A stretch of 41,365 nucleotides of DNA from Terriglobia bacterium (lineage in GTDB: Bacteria; Acidobacteriota; Terriglobia; Terriglobales; Acidobacteriaceae): NCBI GenBank assembly GCA_020073015.1, contig JAIQFZ010000040.1, forward strand, positions 1-41,365, written 5' to 3'. Under the pieces are notes generated by a model. It was not told where the DNA came from, did not search any database, and saw only the letters and a list, made by a program, of their open reading frames with translations. Made by a program: the position numbers and the translations under genes. Positions 23,406-30,702 of the stretch are shown here, in pieces. Position 1 is the first letter of the stretch; the number at the start of each line of letters is the position of its first letter.

Positions 23406-24107
23406 ATGTGGAGGATAATCAGCTTGGCCGCTTCTCGGGCGTTGGCCTTGTATCGCGTGAATCTTCCCAACTCCATCACGCTTACGCGGATCGCCAGTGT
23501 TCCGCTGCTGATCTGGATTCTCTGCAGCCCGCGCTTTTCCAGCGAGCATGGGGAGAGAGAACTGCTGGCCTCCACCGTTTTCATCCTGGCTTCGATCACC
23601 GACGGCATTGACGGCTATCTGGCGCGCAAACGCGGCCAGATCACGACCATGGGGATGCTGCTTGATCCCCTGGCCGACAAGCTGCTGATTGCCGCGGCGT
23701 TCGTTACGCTGGTGCAGTTCAATCCGGTGCTGGTGCCAGCATGGATGGCGGTGGTCATCATTGGCCGCGAGTTTCTGGTCAGCGGTCTGCGCTCAATCGC
23801 CGCTTCGGAAGGATTCACGATTCAGGCCAGCGAACTGGGCAAGTTCAAGATGCTGGTGCAGATCATTTCGGTGGTGGCCGTCATTCTTGCGCGCCGCTGG
23901 CACGAGTGGCCGTTGTTCAGCATCTACATTTTCCCGGTGTACTGGATCGCGTGGCTCGCCATCTGGTTCATGGTTCTGCTGTCTCTAGTATCTGCGCTCG
24001 ACTACTTCATCGCTTTCTGGTCGCGGATCGACCGGCAATCGGAACGCCGGCGGCGCCGGTCGTTCGTCCTTGCCCGGCGGAGAAAACGCGATGTCCAGGC
24101 TGTCTGA
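23406..24107 (+). CDS. pgsA: CDP-diacylglycerol--glycerol-3-phosphate 3-phosphatidyltransferase
   Basis: First step of phosphatidylglycerol synthesis, in the inner membrane. The signature D-G-x2-A-R-x8-G-x3-D-x3-D is complete (DGYLARKRGQITTMGMLLDP then LADKL), with further segments ASELGKFKMLVQI and IIGREFLVSGLRSIA, typical of PgsA. About six hydrophobic segments are visible. ATG 23406 gives 233 aa; GTG 23457 (MNLPNSITLTRIASVP) gives 216 aa and matches the usual PgsA N-terminus, so the true start may be there. Neither has a good ribosome-binding site. The last 17 nt overlap the AMMECR1 gene. Confidence 0.87.
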   Translation: MWRIISLAASRALALYRVNLPNSITLTRIASVPLLIWILCSPRFSSEHGERELLASTVFILASITDGIDGYLARKRGQITTMGMLLDPLADKLLIAAAFVTLVQFNPVLVPAWMAVVIIGREFLVSGLRSIAASEGFTIQASELGKFKMLVQIISVVAVILARRWHEWPLFSIYIFPVYWIAWLAIWFMVLLSLVSALDYFIAFWSRIDRQSERRRRRSFVLARRRKRDVQAV

Positions 24108-24696
24108 AAATCGGACGGTACGCGAACGCTCAGGATCCGGCCCACCATCCGCAGAGTTCTCGATCGAAGAGCGGGGCATTTTGCTTGCCATTGCTCATGA
24201 GGCCATTTTTTCCGCCTTCACGGGACGGGTGCCGGAAGCGGCGTTCTCCCCTCACCTGTCCGATCCTCGGGGTGTCTTCACCACTCTCTATCTGGATGGC
24301 GATCTGCGCGGTTGCGTCGGCTACGCGATGCCGATTGCCCCCCTTTATCGCGCGGTCTCCGAGACGGCCCGCGCCGCCGCTTTCGAAGACTCCCGCTTCT
24401 TGCCGGTGACCGAAGAGGAGGCTGCGCGGCTGGAAGTTTCCTTGAGTGTGCTCTCATGCCTGTTTCCGATTCAGGCTGAGGAGGTTGAGGTCGGCCGCCA
24501 CGGGCTCGTCGTTTGCATGGGTGGGCGCCGCGGTCTCCTCCTGCCGCAGGTGCCCGCCGAATATGACTGGGACCGGGAGACCTTCCTCGAGCAGACCTGC
24601 CGCAAGGCGGGCCTGCCCTCCGATGCGTGGCGAAAGGGTGCGACCCTGGACGCTTTCACCGCCGAAGTCTTTGGCGACGGCGATCTCTCGTCCTGA
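24091..24696 (+). CDS. AMMECR1-domain protein (AmmeMemoRadiSam system protein A-like)
   Basis: 201 aa. The AMMECR1 domain is clear: GVFTTLYLDGDLRGCVGY near residue 60, then YRAVSETARAAAFEDSRFLP, LEVSLSVLS, GLVVCMGGRRGLLLPQVPAE and WRKGATLDAFTAEVFG. The human protein is a developmental disorder gene of unknown biochemical role. In bacteria and archaea it often pairs with a Memo-like and a radical SAM protein; neither is in the window. The ATG at 24091 has GGCGGAGAAA upstream and lies inside pgsA, so translation is probably coupled. Confidence 0.87.
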   Translation: MSRLSENRTVRERSGSGPPSAEFSIEERGILLAIAHEAIFSAFTGRVPEAAFSPHLSDPRGVFTTLYLDGDLRGCVGYAMPIAPLYRAVSETARAAAFEDSRFLPVTEEEAARLEVSLSVLSCLFPIQAEEVEVGRHGLVVCMGGRRGLLLPQVPAEYDWDRETFLEQTCRKAGLPSDAWRKGATLDAFTAEVFGDGDLSS

Positions 24697-24710
24697 ACGG
24701 CTCCGCTGCG

Positions 24711-24741
24711 CACAAAAGAAAAGGGGAGATGGTCTCTCCCC
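24711..24741 (-). terminator. Intrinsic terminator for the minus-strand exported gene
   Basis: GGGGAGA (24723-24729) pairs with TCTCCCC (24735-24741) around TGGTC. On the minus strand it is followed by TTTTCTTTTG, so it ends the exported-protein gene at 24770. Reading plus, a shorter T-run also follows, so it may serve both convergent genes. Confidence 0.7.
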
Positions 24742-24769
24742 TCGTTTCCAACCGGATTGTTTTGGGTGA

Positions 24770-25750
24770 CTACTGCGCGGGCTCGTCCAGTTCGACGTTA
24801 TCGCCCGCGTAGACATCCTCCAGAGCAAATACCACCATGGCGCTCGACGTGGTCGGCGTGACGTTCAGTACTACGACTTCGCCCACGGCCCGCCGCGGCA
24901 GGTCCGCCACGTGGATGTTCGGTCCTTTCGTCTTGGTCAGATAGTTGGGGGTGAAGAGACCGCCTTCATATGTGGGGGGACGCATCTGGGTGTCTTCCGA
25001 GGTCTGGGCCTTGAACGAGAGTGAATCCACCGGATCGTTCAGGGTGGCCGTATATGATCGCAAAACTCGGAAATAGTCGCCCACCTTTACGCCCTGGTTG
25101 GAACCCATGTTCATGTAGAGCTTCATGCCTGTGCCCATGATGTCGTCGAAGTCTTTGCCGAGGACGATTCGTCCCGACAGTTTGCCGCTCGACGGGGCGA
25201 AACGGTCGAAATGGCCCGGAACATGGAAGCTAACCATGGGCTTTTCCGAGAAAGGCACAGCCACGTCGCCCGGGTTGATGGGATCGCAACTGTAGACAAC
25301 CTGGGCGATCGCGCTATGGCTGCGGATATCGAGCACCCGCACGCGTCCGATTTCTCCGTACGGATGCCCTGTAGCCTTCAGCAACTTCCGTTCGCCCGGA
25401 TAGATTTCGTATTCATTGGCGTCGTGCAGTTCGCGCACGATCGCGTACAGTTGCCCCGCCTGGTAGCTTCTGCCAGCCAGGTAGACGAGTTCGCCCGTCT
25501 CGAACTTAGTCGAGGTCGGGCTCTGCAAGCCGCCGTTGACGTAGTTGGCGTCCGGCAGGCGTTCCTTGCTGATAAATCCAGCGCAATAAATGTCGGCGGC
25601 GGTGGGCGTCTGGTACCGCACGAAAGGCACATTGACCGACGTGCTCACGATTCCGGATGCATCCGGCGTCGCTGCCATGGTGGCGGTGAGGTTGGGCTGG
25701 GCCGCTGCCAGGCTCGCCAGCAACACCAATAACAATCCTGTTTTCTTCAT
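24770..25750 (-). CDS. Exported protein with two similar C-terminal-like modules, unknown function
   Basis: 326 aa from ATG 25750, which has GGAGGT just upstream. A signal peptide (MKKTGLLLVLLASLAAAQ) precedes a Thr/Ala-rich stretch. Two regions show the same pattern (GELVYLAGRSYQAGQLYAIV, then IGRVRVLDIRSHSAIAQVVY and GDVAVPF; and GVKVGDYFRVLRSY, then VGEVVVLNVTPTTSSAMVVF and GDNVEL). That pattern resembles the FlgT C-terminal barrel module, suggesting an internal duplication; this is inference. It lacks a recognised enzymatic motif. It is monocistronic with its own terminator. Confidence 0.65.
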   Translation of the reverse strand: MKKTGLLLVLLASLAAAQPNLTATMAATPDASGIVSTSVNVPFVRYQTPTAADIYCAGFISKERLPDANYVNGGLQSPTSTKFETGELVYLAGRSYQAGQLYAIVRELHDANEYEIYPGERKLLKATGHPYGEIGRVRVLDIRSHSAIAQVVYSCDPINPGDVAVPFSEKPMVSFHVPGHFDRFAPSSGKLSGRIVLGKDFDDIMGTGMKLYMNMGSNQGVKVGDYFRVLRSYTATLNDPVDSLSFKAQTSEDTQMRPPTYEGGLFTPNYLTKTKGPNIHVADLPRRAVGEVVVLNVTPTTSSAMVVFALEDVYAGDNVELDEPAQ

Positions 25751-25922
25751 GTTACCTCCGACTCGAAACCAACCGAACTGACCACGCTGCCCGGCTATCT
25801 CTTTCTTGAGACAAGGGTTACAGCCGGAAGGTAACAAGCGCCGGGGGGTGGGTCAAGGTTACGAGGGTGTCCAGCCGCTCTGCTCCCAAAGTGCTTCCTG
25901 CCTCGATATTGTCAATCCATTG

Positions 25923-25951
25923 TTGCATCTGAGCTTACGCCCCTGTAATAT
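25923..25951 (+). promoter_or_regulatory. Candidate promoter of aroDE
   Basis: TTGCAT (25923-25928), a 17-nt spacer and TAATAT (25946-25951) end 19 nt before the aroDE ATG. The spacing is ideal but the -35 is weak. Confidence 0.4.
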
Positions 25952-25970
25952 CGCGCCGTCCTAGAAACTA

Positions 25971-27536
25971 ATGCCATTGGCTTTACCCACCATTGCCGCT
26001 CCCCGCTTCCTGCCGTTGCGCTTGCCCAAAGTTTGCTTGGCGCTGAGCGGGGAATCCGCCGAGGATATGCTCGATACGGCCGAGTCGATGGCTCGGGATA
26101 ACCCCTTCCTGGAGTTCCGCTTAGACTACCTGAAGCAGCCCGTTGCGGCCCTGCCCAAGATCCGGCGGTTTCTTGAGACTCACCAGTACGTGACCGCCAT
26201 CGCCACCTGCCGCCGGGTGGACAACGGAGGCAAGTTCAAGGGGTCGCTGGCGGCGCAGTTGGACGTGCTCGCCAAGGCCACTGCGGCCGGTTGTCAGATC
26301 ATTGACGTCGAGCTGGAGAGTGCTCTGAGGGCGAAGCCGGACGCCCTGGCTCGCCTGCGCAGCCGGGCCGGACTGATTCTTTCGTTCCATGATTTCCGGG
26401 CGACGCGCAATCTGGAAAAGACGCTCGAGAAAATGCTCAAGATCCCGGCCGACTTTTACAAGGTCGTGAGCACCGCCACCACACTCTCAGACAATGTGAC
26501 CATGATGAAGTTTCTCCAGACCGAGAGCGAGAAGCATGCCCTGATCGGTTTGTGCATGGGAGAGCAGGGAATTATCAGCCGCGTGCTGAGCGTGCGGGCA
26601 GGCAGCGTCTTCACCTTTGGCGCGGTCAGTGCAGATCAGAAGACTGCGCCAGGCCAGGTGAGCGCGCAGCAGCTTCGGAGCATCTACCGCATCGAGCAAG
26701 TCGACGCAGCCACGCGCGTCTTTGGTGTCGCCGGCGACCCCGTCGAGCATTCGCTTTCGCCCATCATCATGAACACGGCGCTGCGGCGCGAGAATGTGAA
26801 CGGCGTTTATCTGGCGCTGCACGCCAAGACGCTGAAGGATCTGGTCTACTGCCTGCGCGAGATTCCGCTGCATGGGCTCAGCATTACCATGCCGTACAAG
26901 CAGGCCATTCTCGAATACCTCGACAACACCGACGCCCACACCTCGAAAATTGGCGCCTGCAATACGGTGGTTCGCGGGCAGGAGGGCAAGCTCTACGGTT
27001 TCAACACCGATACATCCGGGGTCGTTCGCCCCCTGGAGCAACGCTTATCTCTCGAGGGCGCCAAGGTGCTTGTGGTCGGAGCCGGGGGCGCGGCGCGGGC
27101 CGCCGTTTTCGGGCTGAAAGAGCGCGGCGCGGAGGTCTGGATCCTGAACCGCAGTTCCGCCAAGGCGCAGAAGTTAGCGCGGCAGGCCAAGGCGCGCGCC
27201 ATCAAGCGTGCCGATCTCCGCAAGGTCGCCTTCGACGTGATCATTAACGCCACCCCAGTCGGCATGGGAAACACTCGCGACTGCCCGCTCAAGGACGACG
27301 AGATTCAAGCGCGGGTGGTTTTCGACATGGTGTACGACCCGGTCGAGACGCACTTGCTACAGGTGGCCCGGGCGAAAGGGTTCGCGGTCATCCCCGGGGT
27401 TGAGATGTTCGTTCACCAGGCTGCGCGCCAGTTTGAAATCTGGACAGGCAAACCCGCTCCTGCCGGCGATATGCTACGTGCGGTGACCATTGCCTTGCAG
27501 GAACGCGATGCCGCCCGCAGCCACGCAAAACTCTGA
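25971..27536 (+). CDS. aroDE: Bifunctional 3-dehydroquinate dehydratase (type I) / shikimate dehydrogenase
   Basis: 521 aa fusion of two consecutive shikimate pathway enzymes: dehydroquinate to dehydroshikimate, then NADPH reduction to shikimate. The AroD part (about 17-240) has ATCRRVD, LILSFHDF (His140) and FYKVVSTATT (Schiff-base Lys164). The AroE part (about 247-515) has VFGVAGDPVEHSLSPIIMN, MPYKQAI (Lys310), GACNTVV, GFNTDTSG, the nucleotide site VVGAGGAARA, and NATPVGMG. The shared order matches plant and some bacterial DHQ-SDH fusions. No other aro gene is adjacent. A candidate promoter lies just upstream. Confidence 0.94.
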   Translation: MPLALPTIAAPRFLPLRLPKVCLALSGESAEDMLDTAESMARDNPFLEFRLDYLKQPVAALPKIRRFLETHQYVTAIATCRRVDNGGKFKGSLAAQLDVLAKATAAGCQIIDVELESALRAKPDALARLRSRAGLILSFHDFRATRNLEKTLEKMLKIPADFYKVVSTATTLSDNVTMMKFLQTESEKHALIGLCMGEQGIISRVLSVRAGSVFTFGAVSADQKTAPGQVSAQQLRSIYRIEQVDAATRVFGVAGDPVEHSLSPIIMNTALRRENVNGVYLALHAKTLKDLVYCLREIPLHGLSITMPYKQAILEYLDNTDAHTSKIGACNTVVRGQEGKLYGFNTDTSGVVRPLEQRLSLEGAKVLVVGAGGAARAAVFGLKERGAEVWILNRSSAKAQKLARQAKARAIKRADLRKVAFDVIINATPVGMGNTRDCPLKDDEIQARVVFDMVYDPVETHLLQVARAKGFAVIPGVEMFVHQAARQFEIWTGKPAPAGDMLRAVTIALQERDAARSHAKL

Positions 27537-27810
27537 AAAATGACGACCGCGGGTCACTTGCGTCGCTTGCTGTTGCGCCCGTAACCGTCTTGCTAGCCGC
27601 GAGTTGACGGAGAATGGGACCTCTCGCCGATGCATGGATCGCAACAAAGGTTGCAAATTGTCCGTGCCCGATTTACTATTGACGTGGGCGCAACATTTCG
27701 CGTCCATCTCGTCGCGAAGCCACCTTTCTTCCAGGTAAAGAACAAGCAGCCCTACGTTTAGAAAAAATCTAAAGGGTCCCCCAAGGCCCGGTGCAATTCG
27801 GAGAGAATGC

Positions 27811-28557
27811 ATGGCGTGGTACGCGTACTGCCTCACGGAACACCAGACCCTCCCAAATGGCGTTCGAGCTCGCAGGCCCTTTGTCCTGGAAGGCGTGCAA
27901 GGTGTAAACGGCGCCCCGGTCATGAGCTATCCGAGCGGAGAATTCGCGGTTATCGTCAGTGAATACGACCGGACAACTTCCAAACTCGACGAGAAGTCGG
28001 TGCTGGAGCATGCCCGGGTGGTCAGCCAGAGTTTCCGCACAGCGACTGTGCTGCCTTTCCGCTTTGGGACGATCTTCGACACTGAAGACGCCATCCGGCA
28101 AGCCGTTCGCTCTAACCGGCGCACCTTTTGCGAGAGTGTCGCGCGGCTGCGTGGGAAGGCCGAGATGCGGATTAAGCTCGTCGTGCGCGACGGCTCGCTG
28201 CGCGAGGCGATGGAGGAAATCGTACTGCCCGACACGGTGGGCCGCGAATACCTCGCCAAGCTGCGGGAGAAAGCTTCCCGCGATCGCGAGCGCCAGACTA
28301 AGGCGCGGGCCCTCTCCGTGCAAGTTCACAAGCTCTTCAATCCCCTCGAAGAAGAAATCAGCTGTAAGAAGGTGTACGCCGACGGCATGCTGCTCGACAT
28401 CGCTCACCTGATCGACAACAAGTCCATCGAAAAATATCAGAACCGCTACAACACCGCCGCCAAGCAGCTCAAGAACTGCGAGCTGGTCGTGACCGGCCCG
28501 TGGCCCCCATACCATTTTCTGCCGGAAAAATTGCGTACGGTTGCCGGCAACAGCTAG
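27811..28557 (+). CDS. GvpL/GvpF-family gas vesicle protein
   Basis: 248 aa, clear GvpL/F family: the N-terminus MAWYAYCLTE, the central VLEHARVVSQSFRTATVLPF with RFGTIF (the conserved H-x-x-V, L-P-x-R-F-G core), ARLRGKAEMRIKLVVRD, and the C-terminal LLDIAHLIDNKSIEKYQNRY. In gas-vesicle operons GvpF/L are minor shell or assembly factors. No gvpA or other gvp gene is nearby, so this is an orphan and may have a different job. A TTTAGA-AAAAA-TCTAAA palindrome (27757-27773) lies upstream. It has a strong terminator. Confidence 0.85.
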   Translation: MAWYAYCLTEHQTLPNGVRARRPFVLEGVQGVNGAPVMSYPSGEFAVIVSEYDRTTSKLDEKSVLEHARVVSQSFRTATVLPFRFGTIFDTEDAIRQAVRSNRRTFCESVARLRGKAEMRIKLVVRDGSLREAMEEIVLPDTVGREYLAKLREKASRDRERQTKARALSVQVHKLFNPLEEEISCKKVYADGMLLDIAHLIDNKSIEKYQNRYNTAAKQLKNCELVVTGPWPPYHFLPEKLRTVAGNS

Positions 28558-28571
28558 GAGTCCACTCCTCA

Positions 28572-28598
28572 AAGCCCCTTCGCGAGAAGGGGCTTTTT
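28572..28598 (+). terminator. Strong intrinsic terminator after gvpL/F
   Basis: AAGCCCCTTC and GAAGGGGCTT form a perfect 10-bp stem closed by a GCGA tetraloop, followed by TTTTT. This is one of the clearest terminators in the window. Confidence 0.9.
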
Positions 28599-28924
28599 CA
28601 TTTGCCCAGAGGTCACGGCCTGTGCCTCCCATGTGCAGGTTTGTGCATTTCCCACTGCCAACTAGCAGGTATTCACGGTGTTCGGCTCCTAAGGGGTTCA
28701 CCCTAAGGGCATGATTCTGCTGGGATTTCCCAGTCCGGCGCGGTTCGGGGTCGCTAATTACCATTTTGGTTCGGCAAGTGCTCAATTTCTTGACAACGAA
28801 GAGGCCGCAACTGTTGGAACGACTCTCACTGAACTCGACTCACTCGTTGCCGTCTCCTGTTTTCGGAGCGGCGTCAAACTTCGTCTCCTCTTGATTCCTG
28901 CCACTTTGCCTCTTTGAAAAGGGT
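28599..28924 (+). other. 326-nt leader or unannotated transcript between two terminators
   Basis: No recognised gene or RNA family. A 68-codon frame runs from 28711 to 28917 but has no ribosome-binding site or family match. A second strong terminator follows at 28925, so something must be transcribed here. TTGACA at 28790-28795 is a -35 candidate without a clear -10. Confidence 0.4.
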
Positions 28925-28950
28925 GGCCCCGAAATGGGGCCGCTTTTTTT
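28925..28950 (+). terminator. Intrinsic terminator just upstream of the tldD-like operon
   Basis: GGCCCC and GGGGCC pair around GAAAT and are followed, after CGC, by seven Ts. It ends 33 nt before the first start codon of the operon. CGGGGTC at 28746-28752 could pair with GGCCCCG at its 5' side, a possible antiterminator. Whether it is a leader attenuator or the end of a small RNA is open. Confidence 0.8.
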
Positions 28951-28983
28951 GTTGCTGCCAGTCCTGTAAACTCACCGTTTCCC

Positions 28984-30702
28984 ATGAAGTCCGCAAGAAA
29001 TTCCACCCTCCTCGTGCTCCTGGTGACGTTTGCCGTTTCGGTTCAGCAACCGGTTTGTGCCCAACCGCCGGCGGGCGGAAGCGATGTCCTCCTCACCGCG
29101 ATGGAAAAGGAGTTGCATCGAGGCCAGTCCGAACTCGCCAAGCAGGATCCCGCACCGTACTTCACCAGCTATAACGTTACTGACTCAGAGTCGATGGTGG
29201 TGGTCAGCGCCCAGGGTGGCATTCTGAACTCCAGCCGGGCGCGGCGCCGGATCGCGGATGTCAGCATGCGCATTGGCACCCCCGCTCTGGACAATACGCA
29301 CGATGAGGAGCGCCGTTCCGGTATCAGTTCCGGCCAACTGCCACTGCGCGACGACCCGGACGCGATCGCGCGCGTCCTCTGGAAGCTCACCTACGAGCAG
29401 TACCGGAAAGCGCAGCAAGCCTATACCAACGTTAAGACCAAGACTGCGGTGCGCGCCAAAGACGAAGACGACTCGCCCGATTTTTCCCAGGAGCAGCCCT
29501 CGACCTATGAGGAAGCGCACTCCCTGCCATTCCCCGAGCAGCGGGTGTGGGAAGATCTGGCGCGCCGCTATTCCGCTTCCTTCCGGCAATATCCCCAGAT
29601 CGAGCAATCCGTGGCGCTGCTCCTGGCCGACCGCACCAACAGCTACCTGGTTTCGACCGAAGGGACGAAGATTGCGACCGCAGACGCCATTTTTCGCATC
29701 ATGATCGAAGCGGAAACACGCGCTGATGACGGCATGCAACTGATGCGCGTCGAAACCTTCCAATTCTCCGATCCTGCCAAAATTCCTTCCGAAGCCCAGA
29801 TTGCGGCCAGAGTCAGGAAGATTGCGGACGACTTAGACACGCTGCGCAAAGCTCCGCTAGCCGAGCCCTATAGCGGACCAGCGTTACTGTCCGGCCGGGC
29901 CGCTGCCGTTTTTTTTCATGAGGTACTGGGACATCGGGTCGAAGGACAGCGCCAGCGCGGCCGCGAAGAAGGCCAAACTTTCACCAAGAAAATCAACGAG
30001 AAGATCATGCCCGAGTTCCTGAGCGTGACCGACGATCCCACGCTGCACACGCTGGCGGGTGTGGAGCTTTCGGGTTGGTATCGCTATGACGACGAGGGCA
30101 TGCCAGCCTCGCGCGTTGAAATTGTAAAAGACGGTGTGCTGAAGAACTTTCTCATGGGACGTTTGCCAGTGAAGAATTTCAGCAATTCCAACGGACACGG
30201 CCGCGCCCAGGCTGGACAGATGCCGGTGGGCCGCCAGGGCAATCTGATTGTGACTTCCAGCAAGACCGTGCCGGATGCGCAATTGCGCGAACGCTTCATC
30301 GAAGAAATCAAGAAGCAGGACAAGCCCTATGGACTCTACTTCGAAGACATCCAGGGTGGTTTCACCCTGACCGCGCGGGCGCTCCCGCAGGCATTCCAGG
30401 TGTTGCCGGTGATGGTCTGGCGCGTGTATGCGGACGGCCGCCCCGATGAACTGGTGCGCGGAGTCGATATCGTCGGCACTCCACTGACCGTCCTTGCACA
30501 GATCGCGGCGACGGGTGACACGACCAGCGTCTTCAATGGCATCTGCGGCGCCGAATCGGGCAGTGTCCCGGTGGCTGCCGCTGCTCCGGCCATGCTGTTC
30601 TCCGAGATGGAAGTCCAGAAGCGGAAGTACGGCGACACGCGGCCGCCGATTCTTCCGCCGCCGCCGCCGGGCGCCACGGCCGGAAAGGAAGGTGCCCGAT
30701 GA
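28984..30702 (+). CDS. Exported TldD-like metalloprotease (HExxxH present)
   Basis: 572 aa. A signal peptide (MKSARNSTLLVLLVTFAVS, ending VCAQ) is followed by the TldD/PmbA N-terminal region and then the catalytic core. The metal site HEVLGHRVEG lies at residues 312-321 (His312, Glu313, His317), the TldD-type H-E-x3-H. The C-terminal half has GWYRYDDEGMPASRVEIVKD, GRLPVKNFSNSNGHGRAQAG and a GICGAESGS loop (Cys521). E. coli TldD is a cytoplasmic protease for microcin B17 and other peptides; here the signal peptide places it outside. It overlaps a sister gene by 4 nt (ATGA). Confidence 0.86.
   Translation: MKSARNSTLLVLLVTFAVSVQQPVCAQPPAGGSDVLLTAMEKELHRGQSELAKQDPAPYFTSYNVTDSESMVVVSAQGGILNSSRARRRIADVSMRIGTPALDNTHDEERRSGISSGQLPLRDDPDAIARVLWKLTYEQYRKAQQAYTNVKTKTAVRAKDEDDSPDFSQEQPSTYEEAHSLPFPEQRVWEDLARRYSASFRQYPQIEQSVALLLADRTNSYLVSTEGTKIATADAIFRIMIEAETRADDGMQLMRVETFQFSDPAKIPSEAQIAARVRKIADDLDTLRKAPLAEPYSGPALLSGRAAAVFFHEVLGHRVEGQRQRGREEGQTFTKKINEKIMPEFLSVTDDPTLHTLAGVELSGWYRYDDEGMPASRVEIVKDGVLKNFLMGRLPVKNFSNSNGHGRAQAGQMPVGRQGNLIVTSSKTVPDAQLRERFIEEIKKQDKPYGLYFEDIQGGFTLTARALPQAFQVLPVMVWRVYADGRPDELVRGVDIVGTPLTVLAQIAATGDTTSVFNGICGAESGSVPVAAAAPAMLFSEMEVQKRKYGDTRPPILPPPPPGATAGKEGAR

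Noticed and set aside
28711-28917. A 68-codon coding gene before the tldD-like operon
   Set aside because: No ribosome-binding site, no family pattern and unusual composition; more likely part of an untranslated leader, though a leader peptide is not excluded.
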